Part shown: piece by piece, positions 13,172-24,563 of the stretch | How the letters are laid out: each line of letters begins with the position of its first letter | Position numbering within the stretch: the first letter of the stretch is position 1 | Program-made: the position numbers and the translations under genes | From: Schistocephalus solidus | Taxonomy: Eukaryota; Platyhelminthes; Cestoda; Diphyllobothriidea; Diphyllobothriidae | Assembly (NCBI GenBank): GCA_017591395.1 | Contig: WEDG01005576.1 | Location: forward strand, 62,001-126,000 | DNA length: 64,000 bases | Reading direction: 5' to 3' | The notes under the pieces: model-generated | The model's input: the letters and a program-made list of their open reading frames with translations, nothing else | Databases searched by the model: none | Told to the model about the DNA's origin: nothing

Positions 13172-13460
13172 CTCCTCAACGCTGACGGTCCGACTCCCAT
13201 AGGCACAACTAAATTGGCCTGTGCTGCATCCCCCAAAACGGATGGGCGTTCGAGCACTGGCAGCGGGAATGCCCAGCCCAAGGAAGGTCGGCCAGATGGG
13301 CACCACTTTACTACACTGACGTCGAACACCGTGGGACTGGCAGCTTCTGTCGCTCCCTCGGTCTCCACTCGTGTCCTTGCCACAGTGCCCAAACCTGGTT
13401 CCGCCGAGGCAACCCCTGCCGGTACCGGTGCTCCCTATTCCAACTTTTATGCCGCTACTG
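13172..13460 (+). CDS. E-protein gene, internal exon
   Basis: A 289-nt exon with acceptor tgacttcag (ending 13171) and donor gtatgt (13461). It is open in phase 0, starts LLNADGPTPIG and ends with the split codon after YSNFYAATG, leaving in phase 1. It is rich in Ser, Thr, Pro, Ala and Gly, as expected for the disordered transactivation region of E proteins, and its GC content is higher than the flanking intron. No domain is named here. Its end phase joins correctly to the exon at 14680, which gives good mutual support. Confidence 0.75.
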
Positions 13461-14679
13461 GTATGTCAGGGTTTTCCGTTACTGTGACACTATTTACTAC
13501 TTTCCGAGTTTTCTGCGATCACAACTTTAAGAGTCTGGACCCTCTGGGTGTTCCAAAAGCTTGTCGCGTCCTAGATGAAGAAATTTGCAGTGTTCAACAG
13601 AAAATTGCGCATATGATCAAAGTATGCTGGTATTCTTGGTTGAATCATGCCCATGACATGTTTGCGTAACGATGATGATTACGGTGACGATTAATATGAA
13701 GCGAGTCCGATGCTTCGGTATATTAAATTCGTGTCTAGTTTGGTAACCATGCGGAATTTGAAGCATGCCTTCTGCTTTTATGTCGTGCCTGATTTTCCGG
13801 AAGTGTCGAGTGCGTGAAGTTTATTAGAGCCGTGCCACGGGTCTGATGCTTACTTTTCCCTACATTCAACCTTAAGCCATCAGACCGACGTTTCCTTAGT
13901 GTATATATGTCCTGCTGCAGTGAACCCAACCTGTAAACTATCATAATAGGCCAGATCACCCCTCACTGCGACGTTGGTGGCTTCAAACTTGGACATACTA
14001 ACTAAAACTTTAAATTATAGTGACGGCAAAACTAAAGATCAACCGTCACTACAGCTGATTATCACCCTCATCACTCTGTCCTTTCACTGTAACTCCTCTT
14101 CTTGAAATTGTCCAGCCTTATGTCCTGATAGACTGGCCATCTGCAGTTTTTGTTCCTACCTATAGATACTAACCTACCTCCTTTTTAAAAACATTTCAAC
14201 TTAAGAACAGACTGGTCGAAAGCACCGCCCTTCCCCCTCCCCGATCTTCAACCCCTGTACCCCGCTTTTCGATATCGAAGCCACTGCCACAAGCTATTAA
14301 TGTGCCGGACCAGAAAAGCGGGCTGGGCATTTCGCTTTGGTGGTGGTCCCTTTTCACTTTCTCACACTCGGGTCTGCCTGGATATCAGTATATTGCATAG
14401 TCTGCTCGTTTTCAGTCCAGCGCACAGCTTTCGACCGTAACCCCCGAAGTGAGCTGTCCCCGTAGTTTGCTCTCGGGTTTCAAAAACTCCAATGCTACTG
14501 CTAGAGCCGGACGCGTCAGTTGAAGGCTCATAAAGCCATGCATCTCTTGTTTCCCTTTATTCAAAGTCCAGGGCAGAAAACCTCAGTTGAAATAACGGTC
14601 CTGAAGACTATTTGCAGACCCAAGAGCATCACGTTCACTCGCATTTTTTATCTTCTCATGCAAAATACTCTTTTTTCAG

Positions 14680-14873
14680 TGCCATCTGAAATTCCTTCCG
14701 AGAATTTTCCGCCTGATCCCTGGTCAGGATTGAATCCTGAAGCTCTTTCAGTCCTTCCACAGCTGGCACACTACACACAGCAAGCTGGATCGGCCACTTC
14801 TGGGCGAGATTCAGCGCTCTCCAACTACACTATAGCCTCACCAAATCACTTACTGCAACAAACCGAAGCTTTG
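14680..14873 (+). CDS. E-protein gene, internal exon
   Basis: A 194-nt exon preceded by a pyrimidine tract (ttttttcag, ending 14679). It enters in phase 1 and reads PSEIPSENFPPDPWSGLNP and then a Gln/Ser-rich stretch ending LLQQTEAL. The best donor is gtaggt at 14874, leaving in phase 0. The next exon cannot be entered in phase 0, so either another donor is used (candidates: gtttgc after ggtag at about 14880, phase 1; gtacca after tttaa at about 14895, phase 2) or a small exon is missed. Assignment to the gene is by strand, order, composition and the upstream phase match. Confidence 0.75.
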
Positions 14874-15001
14874 GTAGGTTTGCACCCATTTAAGTACCAA
14901 CTTGTTTCACTGGCGCCCGACCGCACAAGCAAGGCGGTTATACCAAGATAAATAAATGAATATCCTCCACGTTTGAGATTTCCGTCAGTTGTGTTTAACA
15001 G

Positions 15002-15147
15002 TGCTGCGTGTTTTCCCCCTAACAAGGGTTTTCTAGGGGCGGACATTATCAACTATCCCTCCTCTAACGCTTACTCTCGGGGCGGGGGACTGCTTGGAAC
15101 ATTCAATGGTACCAATAACCAAATCTGCTCGTCTCCTCTGTCAGCCG
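15002..15147 (+). CDS. E-protein gene, internal exon (start uncertain)
   Basis: This is an open segment encoding AACFPPNKGFLGADIINYP and then a Ser/Gly/Asn-rich stretch ending CSSPLSAG. The donor is gtatgt (15148), leaving in phase 1, which fits the exon at 18518. Two acceptors are possible: ttaacag (exon from 15002, entry phase 2) or ccgtcag (exon from 14989, entry phase 1). Neither fits the phase-0 end at 14873, so the upstream junction is unresolved. The 3' border is well supported. Confidence 0.65.
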
Positions 15148-15248
15148 GTATGTACTTGCCTCCTTTCTGTACTTTTGTGCCTTCTAGCTGTATCTTCTCG
15201 GAAGTGACATTTCCTCAAGAAACTTGTCCTGTTTACCGAAAAAATAAT

Positions 15249-15269
15249 GCCTACTACTACTACTACTAG
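15249..15269. repeat. (TAC)n short repeat
   Basis: Six to seven tac/act triplets in the intron that follows the exon ending at 15147. Confidence 0.8.
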
Positions 15270-16269
15270 TGATACTTTTGTTGATAACGTTAGTTCCAGC
15301 ATTCTTACTAACAATACTAGTTAGCAACCGAAATATGCATGCTCGGATACGAGAACCTTTATCCACTGCGAACTTGCCGGATATCAAGTTTATTCGCTGT
15401 AACCCTGTTCTCAAAGTCTGGGAAAACAGTGATTTCGGTTAGTACCGTTTACATCCAATATTTTCAAATAAGGAACTCTGGAGCTGCATAATGTACATCC
15501 CATGTGAATCAGCAGTTTACTAAAGTGACCCTTAAACACGCACGCCGTAGGTGGATGCGTTAGATTATTGACAGACCGTGAGCCAGCGGAAGACTGCCGG
15601 CGTGATTTTCGGAGCATTAGCCAGACATCCGGACAGCGACCTACATTCATCGTGGTAGCTATTTTGCCTGAATTATTCCGACGGTAGTCGTTGCTGAGGT
15701 TTTTTAAATTTTTAATTACTCCCACGGAAGCCGAACGTTTATCTAACTCTCCATATGTAGTCGATTTGAGACGCCTAATTCTTATACAATCAGCGTGCTG
15801 AAATGGTATGGCTTAATGACAGTAGTCCGATTAGCATCTGTTCGTGCTACTTTTTTTACCACATGCACCACCAAAACCCTATTATTTCCCGAGGTAAGTT
15901 GTTCTCTTGGTAAACACCTCCCTCTTCCCTGAAGGACGCGTAAAGCTGCAAGGTCTTCACCCCTTCAAACCTCTGCGATCTGGCCTGTTATGTGAGACCA
16001 CGCACATGCTCACAAACACGCTACTGTGTGGTGCTTGCTGATGTGATGTCGTCTGATTTTTTATGGCACCTCTTGGCCGGGTTAAGGTCTCTCCAACCCC
16101 CTCTGGTCTTGTCGAGTTGGGCATAAAATAGTTTTATTGCCTTGTCTGCGAGGGTGGAAGATAGGAGGCAGGGGAGGGTGGACATACGTACTGGAGCCCC
16201 CAAACTCGATGTCACGGGGGGAGGGGTCATAAAACTCACTCACTCATAGTACGCTGGAGTTCTGCCATC

Positions 16270-17045
16270 GTTTGCAGTATACCACACAAGCACACGACAG
16301 TTCGATCATTGCAAGCGACGCTGTCTACCGCGTGCCCCACGGAATGGACGCGGAACCCGTGGCCTGTGCGCCTGAATTCATTTATAGTAAGGTAGATTGG
16401 CGGTGCATCTACCACACCTTCTTTCCTCACTCATCTTGCCTCGATGACAAGTAGACAATTCAAAACTACCGGAATTGCGCGTAGATGCAGTAACTGGCAG
16501 AGTCAATTAGCCCATCTACGCATGCCGCACACGACACAGTTCCATTGCATTTACCAGGCTACAATAAGGGCCGCACTAAGAAGGAGCCAGTGCGGCCCGA
16601 CTGTCAGTCCTCAGATGGACCAAGTTATCCCTTGTCGTTGCAGCCTTCCAGACCAGGAGTCTTAGCGCGTCGGGGTAGGTTCGAACTGGGATTGGGTTCC
16701 CCAGTACCGGTTTCACTCCATCTCCCCTCTCCCACGTATTATACCACTGTGTGAGCCTGTCATTTAACTGATGATGGCTGAAGCCTGCCACACACATGTA
16801 CACCAGTAGTTAAGAGCACCCGCGGACTCGGCTTAACCCGATAATCGCCTGCAGTAAACCAGTCTGGCCCTCGTTTATGTCTACCACACCTGCAACGCAG
16901 TCGGTTGTGGGGGGCCAGGCGCATACACACAAACCTTAGTCCCATCTCTTGACCTCCAGGCAGGTGTGGAGACGTAGTGTTACTTGAAGTTACAGTTGAG
17001 GTGAAAGTAAGATGTTCTACCACAGTGCTTGCAGCGGTGATAGAT
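16270..17045. repeat. Dispersed repeat family R, copy 1
   Basis: This is recognised by blocks shared with copies near 26.3, 36.6, 39.5 and 46.5 kb. Shared blocks include a start-side block ending gtgccccacgg (16330-16342), a middle block with ccattgcatttaccag (16542-16557), a block reading gcagccttccagaccaggag followed by ttagcgcgtcggggtaggttcga (16640-16683), and an end-side block gttctaccaca (17014-17024). No open frame is conserved between copies. The class is unknown. Confidence 0.6.
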
Positions 17046-18517
17046 TACTAATCCGGGCCGAACGGAGGCCTCTGGCGCTTTTTGTCGCATACCGCACATT
17101 AATTAATAATTATTTCTCCATTTTTACGCTTCTCTCGGTGCAAAATTCTTTATCACAGTCTTAGTCAGCGCCCAGTCAGAGTAAATAAACTCTTACAGTT
17201 TCGAGTAACATGGATTCTACAGTAACACCAAGATCGTCCTGATAAACCAAACCTACTTCTGAGTAAAGACGTAATGGAAAAGTTGGAAGTTTCATTTATC
17301 AAGCTCATAGTATTACATTTGACTAGTCTGTTCCGGCGACAACCTTTTAAGGCTTCTTAAACTTTATCCTACCCGTGTTTTCTCAAAGTCTATGCCCATA
17401 TGGCCCTTGGCAAGAGCACCCTTACTGTTCTTATCCAATGCACGAGCCAGTCGAATTCGGGTAGAAGTTTACCTCATTGTTCGTTAAGTCAAAAGAATGC
17501 CCATTTTTGCATCGTGTGAACACCAAAAACAGATTGCTCACTGAGGGATCGGACAGTGCAATACAGACTCGCTCCAAGCTACGGACTGCAGAAAAAAACG
17601 AAGGTGAATTTAGTAGGTCATATTTTAAATAACCGAACTTCATCTGGAAACATTTGATCCACTTTGCCGTAACCTTGAATGCCAACGAAGGTCAAAAAAG
17701 TCAGCATCCGGAATCATGCTCTTCCCCGACAGCTCATCCATCGTTATTGTGGAAGGCTAACACTGTGTCCCCTGCTCCATGGGGACTTGTGCATGTTATG
17801 CTTAATAGTAAGTAGATTTTTGCGGAATCTGCCTTACTCTTTCTTCGAACATCCAGCATGTTTCAGTGGTAAGACAAATTAAAAATAATTTATGTGCATT
17901 AATGCTCATGGACGCCGGGACCTGCTAACCAAACTGCAAGTAAATGGATCTGCGATATTTTGCCAAGTAGGCTTGCTGTAAATACCATATCGAGAAAAAG
18001 CTCTTACAGTCTGACCTCCCCTCCGCCCCCCAGCTCAAGGGAAGTGTAACTCACGCCCTTCACTCTCAACTTAGCCGCTATTTTGATCCCTTGTGATATT
18101 TTAAGCCTGGTCAGTTTTTTATGATGCAGAAAGTATGCTCCGGATTTACTTCGCTATCTTACTTCTCACTACATGCCAGCGGCAAGCCCGGGTCAAGCTG
18201 ATGGGTGATGCATTGGGACTTGGTGATTGACGTAGTTTCAAAGCGTTCCCCCAACGCCTACCAAACATCTCTTCGACCTCGGTGTTATGGATCTGAACCA
18301 ACAGCACGGTCCATTTTGGATGCACCTTTACTTCGTTACACACCACATGAAAATTAACTGAAAGTGGTTTACGTGACCCCCAAAACTCTTACTGACTCAC
18401 TATTAATCTTAACAATGACTTCCCCAAAATCAGTAATTCATTATGCATATAGCGCGCAAATGAGCTTTTCGCTTTTTGCTACAAAAGACAGTCTGGTCTC
18501 ACTCCTCATCCCTCTAG

Positions 18518-18681
18518 GCATGTCCTCGGACTCCACCGTGGGCCTTCAAGATTCCGGTTACACACTGACTGGCACGTTTTCCACCTTTCCGGCTCATTTC
18601 TCAGCTTTGCAGCAGCAGCATGCGGGTCGTGGTCAGCCTTCTAGCACAATGTCCTCATTCAATATGCGCAACACCTTGGTG
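18518..18681 (+). CDS. E-protein gene, internal exon
   Basis: A 164-nt exon with acceptor tccctctag (ending 18517) and donor gtacgt (18682); gtggta three bases earlier is a second in-phase option. It enters in phase 1, matching the exon at 15002-15147, and reads MSSDSTVGLQDSGYTLTG, then a Phe/Gln-rich part and a Ser-rich end (MSSFNMRNTLV), leaving in phase 0. It is disordered-type sequence in the region before the bHLH. It has no named domain. Both flanking phases agree, so I consider the exon real. Confidence 0.75.
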
Positions 18682-18926
18682 GTACGTTAATTGATCTCAG
18701 TTTGTTTCTCCCCTCTCCTCTGCCTTACCCTGCACGCCTAGCATTTCACGTGCTACCATAATTGCGCATTTATTCTCTCCGCTAGGTCTGAACATGTTTT
18801 CCTCCTAACCGACGAAATTACTACCTAAAACTGACCAGCGATCCTTTTACACACCATTCACTACCAACACGTTCTAGAAAGTAGTAATTGCCCACCATGC
18901 GGACCTTCATTAAACTCGTATTCTAG

Positions 18927-19020
18927 CCAGTAACGGTCGCCTCCTTGTCCAAGAGAGCATCTTCTGTGGACACTTACGTCTACTCCCAAAGAAGACGTCA
19001 CAAAACTGCGCACGTCGCCG
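18927..19020 (+). CDS. E-protein gene, internal exon
   Basis: A 94-nt exon with acceptor gtattctag (ending 18926) and donor gtaaaa (19021). It enters in phase 0 and leaves in phase 1, exactly what is needed between the exons at 18681 (phase 0) and 22408 (phase 1). It reads PVTVASLSKRASSVDTYVYS and then a basic run QRRRHKTAHVAG that continues into the next exon. The basic run could act as a nuclear localisation signal (inference). The support is phase and order, not homology. Confidence 0.65.
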
Positions 19021-19421
19021 GTAAAAGCAGCATGTGCTATTGGTCCGTCTTGACATACACAGCTATCTTACGTTGGTACCATCCTGTCTGGATAGCGTCC
19101 AGCGTGTTAAGTGCGATAGTAGATCCCGGGTTGCATTGTAGGTGACTGCATTGTTCCAAAGTCCTTTACGAAACTTCATACTCGAATAATTTGACATTTA
19201 AAGTACGCCGTAGAATACCCTGTGCTGCTGTCCTGATTGAAATGGACATCGTTCTTTTCAAAAGACCGGCTGCGCTGGGGTTTGCCGGACAGTGGTCTGG
19301 TTGAGTGGCCTATTGCAGGCAAGTTTCTCTGTAATGTCGGGACTCGAAGGTATTTGTCTCTATCCATCCACTCCGTGCAGTGATTTAGACTTCCCAGACT
19401 CTACCGGTAAAACGTCATCTT

Positions 19422-19442
19422 TATATATATATATATATATAT
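19422..19442. repeat. (TA)n microsatellite at SINE 3' end
   Basis: About ten ta units. It abuts the 3' end of the minus-strand SINE that follows, so it is best read as that element's simple-repeat tail. Confidence 0.85.
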
Positions 19443-19750
19443 GGAATGGAACCGACAAAGACAAGGGAGACCGGAATGGCCATTTCTGGCTTATTAGCCG
19501 TCATCAGCCAGTCATACCCAATCCCAAGTGTGGCACACCTGGGATTCGAACCCGCGACCTTTGGTATTTGAGTCGAACGCTCTACCATTGAGCCACGGGC
19601 TCGTTGTTTTGTCGGTTGCGATCGGGAATATGATGATAGTGTGGGGCTCACCGATCTGCTTAAGGAACATGCATGTTCCGTTGTGCCCTGGAGCTCAGAC
19701 TAGAGCTCCCTCACAGGCGGTCGCATAGCGACGTGTAGCATATGATGAAT
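19443..19750 (-). mobile_element. tRNA-derived SINE, copy 1 (composite)
   Basis: Read on the minus strand, this has an upstream module (about 19740-19635) carrying the 16-bp palindrome ggaacatgcatgttcc, then a tRNA-like region (about 19602-19530) with A-box-like tggctcaatggtagagc and B-box ggttcgaatcc, and then a tail module ending gtctttgtcggttcc before the (TA)n tract. The D arm pairs perfectly (gctc/gagc) but the acceptor ends do not pair, so it is not a tRNA gene. The order fits a pol III-transcribed SINE. A near-identical copy follows directly. Confidence 0.8.
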
Positions 19751-19984
19751 GTGGAACCGACAAAGACAAGGGAGACCGGAATGGCCATTTCTGGCTTATT
19801 AGCCGTCATCAGCCAGTCATACCCAATCCCAAGTGTGGCACACCTGGGATTCGAACCCGCGACCTTTGGCATTTGAGTCGAACGCTCTACCATTGAGCCA
19901 CGGGCTCGTTGTTTTGTCGGTTGTGATCGGGAATATGATGATAGTGTGGGGCTCACCGATCTGCTTAAGTAACATGCATGTTCC
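19751..19984 (-). mobile_element. tRNA-derived SINE, copy 2 (truncated upstream module)
   Basis: A tandem repeat of the preceding unit in the same orientation, with the tRNA-like part at 19835-19907. It is nearly identical to copy 1 over its shared length, which suggests a recent duplication. The upstream module is cut short at the palindrome (19969-19984), where an inverted copy of that module begins. Confidence 0.8.
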
Positions 19985-20100
19985 ATTTCATCATATGCCA
20001 CACGTCGCTATGCGACCGCCTGCGAGGGCTCCAGTCTGAGCTCCAGGGCACAACGGAACATGCATGTTCCTTAAGCAGATCGGTGAGCCCCACACTATCA
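19985..20100 (+). mobile_element. Inverted copy of the SINE upstream module
   Basis: The sequence from about 19990 to 20100 is the reverse complement of the module at 19635-19740. Together with copy 2 it forms a snap-back: arms 19939-19984 and 20055-20100 are 46 bp each with one mismatch. It ends in cacactatca followed by a second (TA)n tract, so this module seems able to end in its own tail. Confidence 0.75.
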
Positions 20101-20119
20101 TATATATATATATATATAT
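20101..20119. repeat. (TA)n microsatellite
   Basis: About nine ta units, directly after the inverted module. Confidence 0.85.
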
Positions 20120-20151
20120 TGAAGAAAAATAGGGCTCGTCGGAAAATAGAA

Positions 20152-20153
<2 letters not shown>

Positions 20154-20198
<45 letters not shown>
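20154..20198. repeat. (AT)n microsatellite
   Basis: About 22 at units, a pure run able to extrude a cruciform. Confidence 0.9.
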
Positions 20199-20201
<3 letters not shown>

Positions 20202-21603
20202 GTTCAGCATCTTGCAATACTGCTACGGCGTGTGAACCCCTGCTACTTGCAGTGGACTTAGTTGCCTCATTTTGTTCGGTCCAACGGTGCGGTTCGCGGT
20301 GCGCATAAACATGCCCTCAACCTTCATGCTCACGTCGTTTACATTCTGTTTTCACGTGGTAAAAATGGGGTGTTGTAAATAAAGGCGTTGCTTTTCGTTG
20401 CCTGTGGAGAGCGACACAAATAATCCTGTCATAAAATGCCACAGCTTGCGCTTTGGCATTTAGATGTACCCACTGTTGTTGTTGCTGATTTTGCTTATCG
20501 GACAGCATCTTTGAACATGACAGTGATAGAAACAAACGTCACTTTTGTGTGTGGATATTAAATTGCTCCCATTCGTACATTCACCGGATAGCCCGCTGCT
20601 AGGCCTATGGTCGGTCCTCACCTTTCCAGAGTTCCTGTTACGAGGATTGAAGTTATTGACGGCTGTTTATTCGGTTCACGCGACTGGTCACCTCTCGATC
20701 ATTACGTAGCCTGTACGGACTGGGCACCCCTTGATGAGCGCTATATTTGCCTTTTATGATCTAGTGGATTTTCAGCCCATGAAAAACTTTGCATATGTTA
20801 TTATATCAGAGACTCAGTCGTCGGTTAATTTGTATTTCTCTATTAAAATTCCTATCACACTACCGTAAAATATCACTTCTTAGATCTGGCGCTGTAATTA
20901 TAAGATCTCATGCAAACGATCTCTCGCCTCGATCTGTGGCGATCCTTCCTCAAATTTATGCCGTTTACTTTTTGAATCTCGTCTTGATTCCTGTTTAACT
21001 TAGATACAACAAAAATGTCATGCCTGTCTGCGTATGTGCGTATTCTTTCTATGAAAGCCATTAAAATTTGTAATGTTGACTCTCTTTTGATTGACACATC
21101 TTTATAACGCCTCTTTGGTGCATTGGTTTAGAATTCATCGCTTGGCATGCCGTCCTCGAACCTAACTTTCAGTTCATTGTCTTCAAGCCCCAGACCGGTG
21201 TCAATCTCTACGTCCAGCGGTAGGCTGCATACGAATTTTGTTTACTTCTGACATAATTCATTGGTCCTTGGTTTATGCATTGTACACCCTGTTAAGTCCG
21301 CCGTTAGAGTATTGACTCGTATTTCATCAGTTATTTTTACTTCATGATAACTTCTGTACTCATGTTTTCTTTAAAAGTTTTGCTAAAATCGTGCCCACAC
21401 ATTCGAATAGTGTGGCATGGCGCATAAGAAAAGGCTGGTTTATTATCCCTTGTCCTTAACGGTCCACGTCGTGTTCATCTTCCTTGTTAATTTTTTTTCT
21501 TTGGATATTATGCACATTTGCTGGGTCCGATATTTTGGATTTGTTGACCGTGTCGGCCCGACTGAGCTGCCTTGTCAGTGAGACTTAGTTAACGCATGTA
21601 TAT

Positions 21604-21622
21604 GGGGGGGGGGGGGGGGGGG
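21604..21622. repeat. Poly-G run, 19 bases
   Basis: A pure run of 19 G followed by agggag, lying in the intron between the exons at 19020 and 22408. Confidence 0.9.
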
Positions 21623-22407
21623 AGGGAGTTTGAGTAAGGATAACCGAAAGAAGGTTCTGGAACGAGCTCACTACTGTTCTGTCCTCGGTGATCGCCCTTC
21701 GCGTAAGCAATGTCGGCATGCCGGTAGATCAGATTAATCTTGGAGCTAACTGGCTGAGTTTCTTTGCCGCCCTAGCCACTGCACCGTCCGGGCTTGTGTG
21801 TGCTAACAACTTGAGCCTACGTTTGGCATCTTGTTGGCTGCAACAGATATGTGTACAAGCTTCATGTGTTCGACGCTCAACGATCTGGACTGATTGCGGA
21901 GCAGAATAATTTCTTCCTTGTTGTCTTAGAGCTCCAGGCTATGGCCATTAAAAGTGGTAGCAAAATATGGAGCAGTAAATAATACTAAAAAATGCGAGGT
22001 AGACTGTAATGAAGTGTGGTAAGTTAACACACTTTCATAGGACTGAATATTTTTGATCGCAGTGGACGTGGCGTGCGTCTATGCCTGAACTTTTATGGCG
22101 TCTCTCTCAGTGAGCAGCTGAACCCGGTTCAAACATCAATTCATGCTGACCCGAAGTTGACGTATAGTTGACTTAGGGTAGCAAAGAAGCAAGAAATGGT
22201 CATTTCCGTTTGCCTTGCTTTTGTTGGTAATACTCCTCGCTCATTGAAAAGTCGTTCAGTAAACTGTTTTGACCCCCTCTTACCCATTTTTACCTACATC
22301 ACTTTTTGACGTCCTCATGTCACATATCCCCATTTTTCCAAAGACTTATTTCAGTTCAGTAGGTGAAACGACCTAGTATTAAAATTCGGCCTACCACCTC
22401 TTTTCAG

Positions 22408-22831
22408 GCAAGCATGACCACACTGCTGTCCCCTTGCTGCAGACACCCGAGTCCCTAACAGCTCGACCTGTAATTGACGGTGGTATGGGCACACCCACAG
22501 AGTTTGAGTCTTCTTCATCCTCACGCGGACGAACGTCAAGGTCTGGGCGTCACACCGGCGTTGGCGGCAAGCGCCGTGCCGGCCATACCACTGCTGCTAC
22601 TGCCGCGTCCAACTCGACGCCCGCTCTTAACACCTCCTTCGAGTCCTCGATTTTGTCCATTCCTGCCGACTCGGCCAGCGCTGGTGACTCGTTTGGCAGC
22701 CTAGAACAGCCTCTCAGCCAGACACCGACCATTGGAACTGATTCGGAGGGCACAGTGGACATCGATGAGACTCCCGAACAGAAGGCAGAACGCGAGAAGT
22801 CCCGGCGCCAAGCTAACAATGCTCGAGAACG
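22408..22831 (+). CDS. E-protein gene, exon with the bHLH basic region
   Basis: A 424-nt exon with acceptor cctcttttcag (ending 22407) and donor gtaaat (22832). It enters in phase 1 and leaves in phase 2. It begins KHDHTAVPLLQTPESLTARP and runs through Ser/Thr-rich sequence. It ends with an acidic lead-in (DIDETPEQKAEREK) and the DNA-binding basic region SRRQANNARER, which contains the E-x-x-R residues (E and R of NARER) that contact the E-box in known bHLH structures. The exon stops after the first two bases of the last arginine codon, leaving the HLH to one of two downstream exons. In vertebrate E-protein genes I recall an exon border close to this point. This exon is shared by both predicted isoforms. 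Confidence 0.93.
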
Positions 22832-24417
22832 GTAAATTACGCTAACATCTTGGCATGTGGACCCCCTTAATGCGTCATCCTGATGCATTATCACGTCTGT
22901 TATTTTGCTTCTTAAATCACCTGCTACCGTCGTGTGCGCTCCAATTATGTACGTTTTCTCTTGATTATGTCAAAATAGGTACTAGGACATATTGCACCCT
23001 CTGCGCCTTTCGGAGCAATCACCCATAAGTCATTTGGTTTTAACCTTCACAGCGCTGATCTGTAAGAAGGCTTCATCTGATCTTTGGCATACACTCGTTT
23101 GGGTTTTAACCGATGAAAGATTTGGACCACTGAAACTGAAACCCAAGTATTCGTTTCTCCTACACGCAGGGGCTTTAGTAATCTTCACCTTGGCAAGGTC
23201 CAGTACCTTTCCTAATTGAGGGATCGCAGACTGCGCCCACTTATTTCACGTTCTCTCCACGAATATCCCTGAACAGGCATTGAGCAGGAGTATGACACAA
23301 CAGCGAGAATCAATTGCCTCGCCTTGAGGTCTTCGCATAAGTGTCGCCCCTTCAAACCATTGATCTAACCTTCACCACTTTCTTGGTTTCGTGTGCTTTG
23401 CATGGGTATTTGTCCATTCTACTGAACGAAGGCTGTTTTATAATCGAGTTCGAAACTCTCTGCCCGTCTGCCTCATCTACTCTTATCCTTCTCATATTTT
23501 GCTTCAATTAGTTGCCCACTTTCACTCATTAAGTCGTTGATGTAAACTCCTGCGTTTCCTGTCTTCAGTTTCGCCTTAGCAGCCCTCGATTGTTGTTCTA
23601 CCTGCCTTCTACTTTGCACCAACACTGCTGGCGTTCCCGTATTCTCCACGCTAGTGCGTGGAAGAAATGTAACATTATACGTTTAAAAAATCGGGAATTT
23701 ATAAGGATTATTTTGGCTCCTCAGCAAAAATAAACGACTGTTAAGCCAGACTTTTTTCTGAAAAGTTTTGAAAACATTTACATTTCCTTTATACTGATCC
23801 TGATTCTGCTAACAGGTCAAAATATTCTTTCGCAACTTTATGTCACTATAACACTTTATATTGACTTTCGTGTGGTCCCACCTCCTTTGAGGCAAGCTTG
23901 GACTCACTTTGACTATCAAAGCTGTCAATTAGGTTGAAAAGACAGTATTTTTTATTATATGATCGGATAATTTTTCAATTTACATTTTACGTTGAGGACT
24001 GTTATGCAACCGTGAGCAATGGTCGGAAAGAGCACTGTTCTACGTGGCCCCGGAGGCTTTGACACGACGGGAGTACTTCAATCTGTAATTTGCATCTGGC
24101 TTCCACTGTAGGGGGCGCATTTCGACTCAGCCGATTGCGTACTAGAGAACTTAACGTCTCTATCTTTCCAGGTCATCACGCTGCTCCCAAGCCACGGTAC
24201 TTTGTTTTGCCTGGGAAACTCGTTTATATCGATTTTCCTGCCGTTGCTGCTGTAGGATCGAACGGTAGAAATTCTCACGCTATAACTCGGACGCTCTATC
24301 GATTTTCCCTCGGACTCGATCGCATACCGCCGCCACTACCACCACCATCCCTTCGTTCATGTCTTAGTCGGCGTTATTGTGGCGTCTTGTCTCACACCGC
24401 ACTCCTGTCGGTTGTAG

Positions 24418-24563
24418 CCTTCGGGTACGCGAGATCAACGATGCTTTCAAAGAACTGGGCCACATGATTAACTTGCACACCGGCAATTCGCAGCCCCTGA
24501 CCAAGTTGATGATCTTACAACAAGCAGTCAGCGTTATAAGTGGCCTCGAGCGCGAGGTTCGAG
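24418..24563 (+). CDS. E-protein gene, alternative bHLH exon a (diverged HLH)
   Basis: A 146-nt exon with acceptor tcggttgtag (ending 24417, weak pyrimidine tract) and donor gtaatc (24564). It completes the arginine codon and reads [16 protein letters not shown], then [13 protein letters not shown], then [19 protein letters not shown]. Entry phase 2 and exit phase 1 are identical to exon b. It shares 31 of 48 full codons with exon b (my hand count). Conserved hydrophobic HLH positions are kept, but the loop lacks the usual lysine (HTG for HLK) and has Leu for the Gln before the conserved TKL. The leucine after RER is what I recall for vertebrate E12. Likely effect: a different set of partners or weaker DNA contact (inference). 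Confidence 0.92.

Noticed and set aside
19530..19602. A functional tRNA gene on the minus strand
   Set aside because: A and B boxes are present, but the acceptor ends do not pair and the unit is repeated within a larger SINE.
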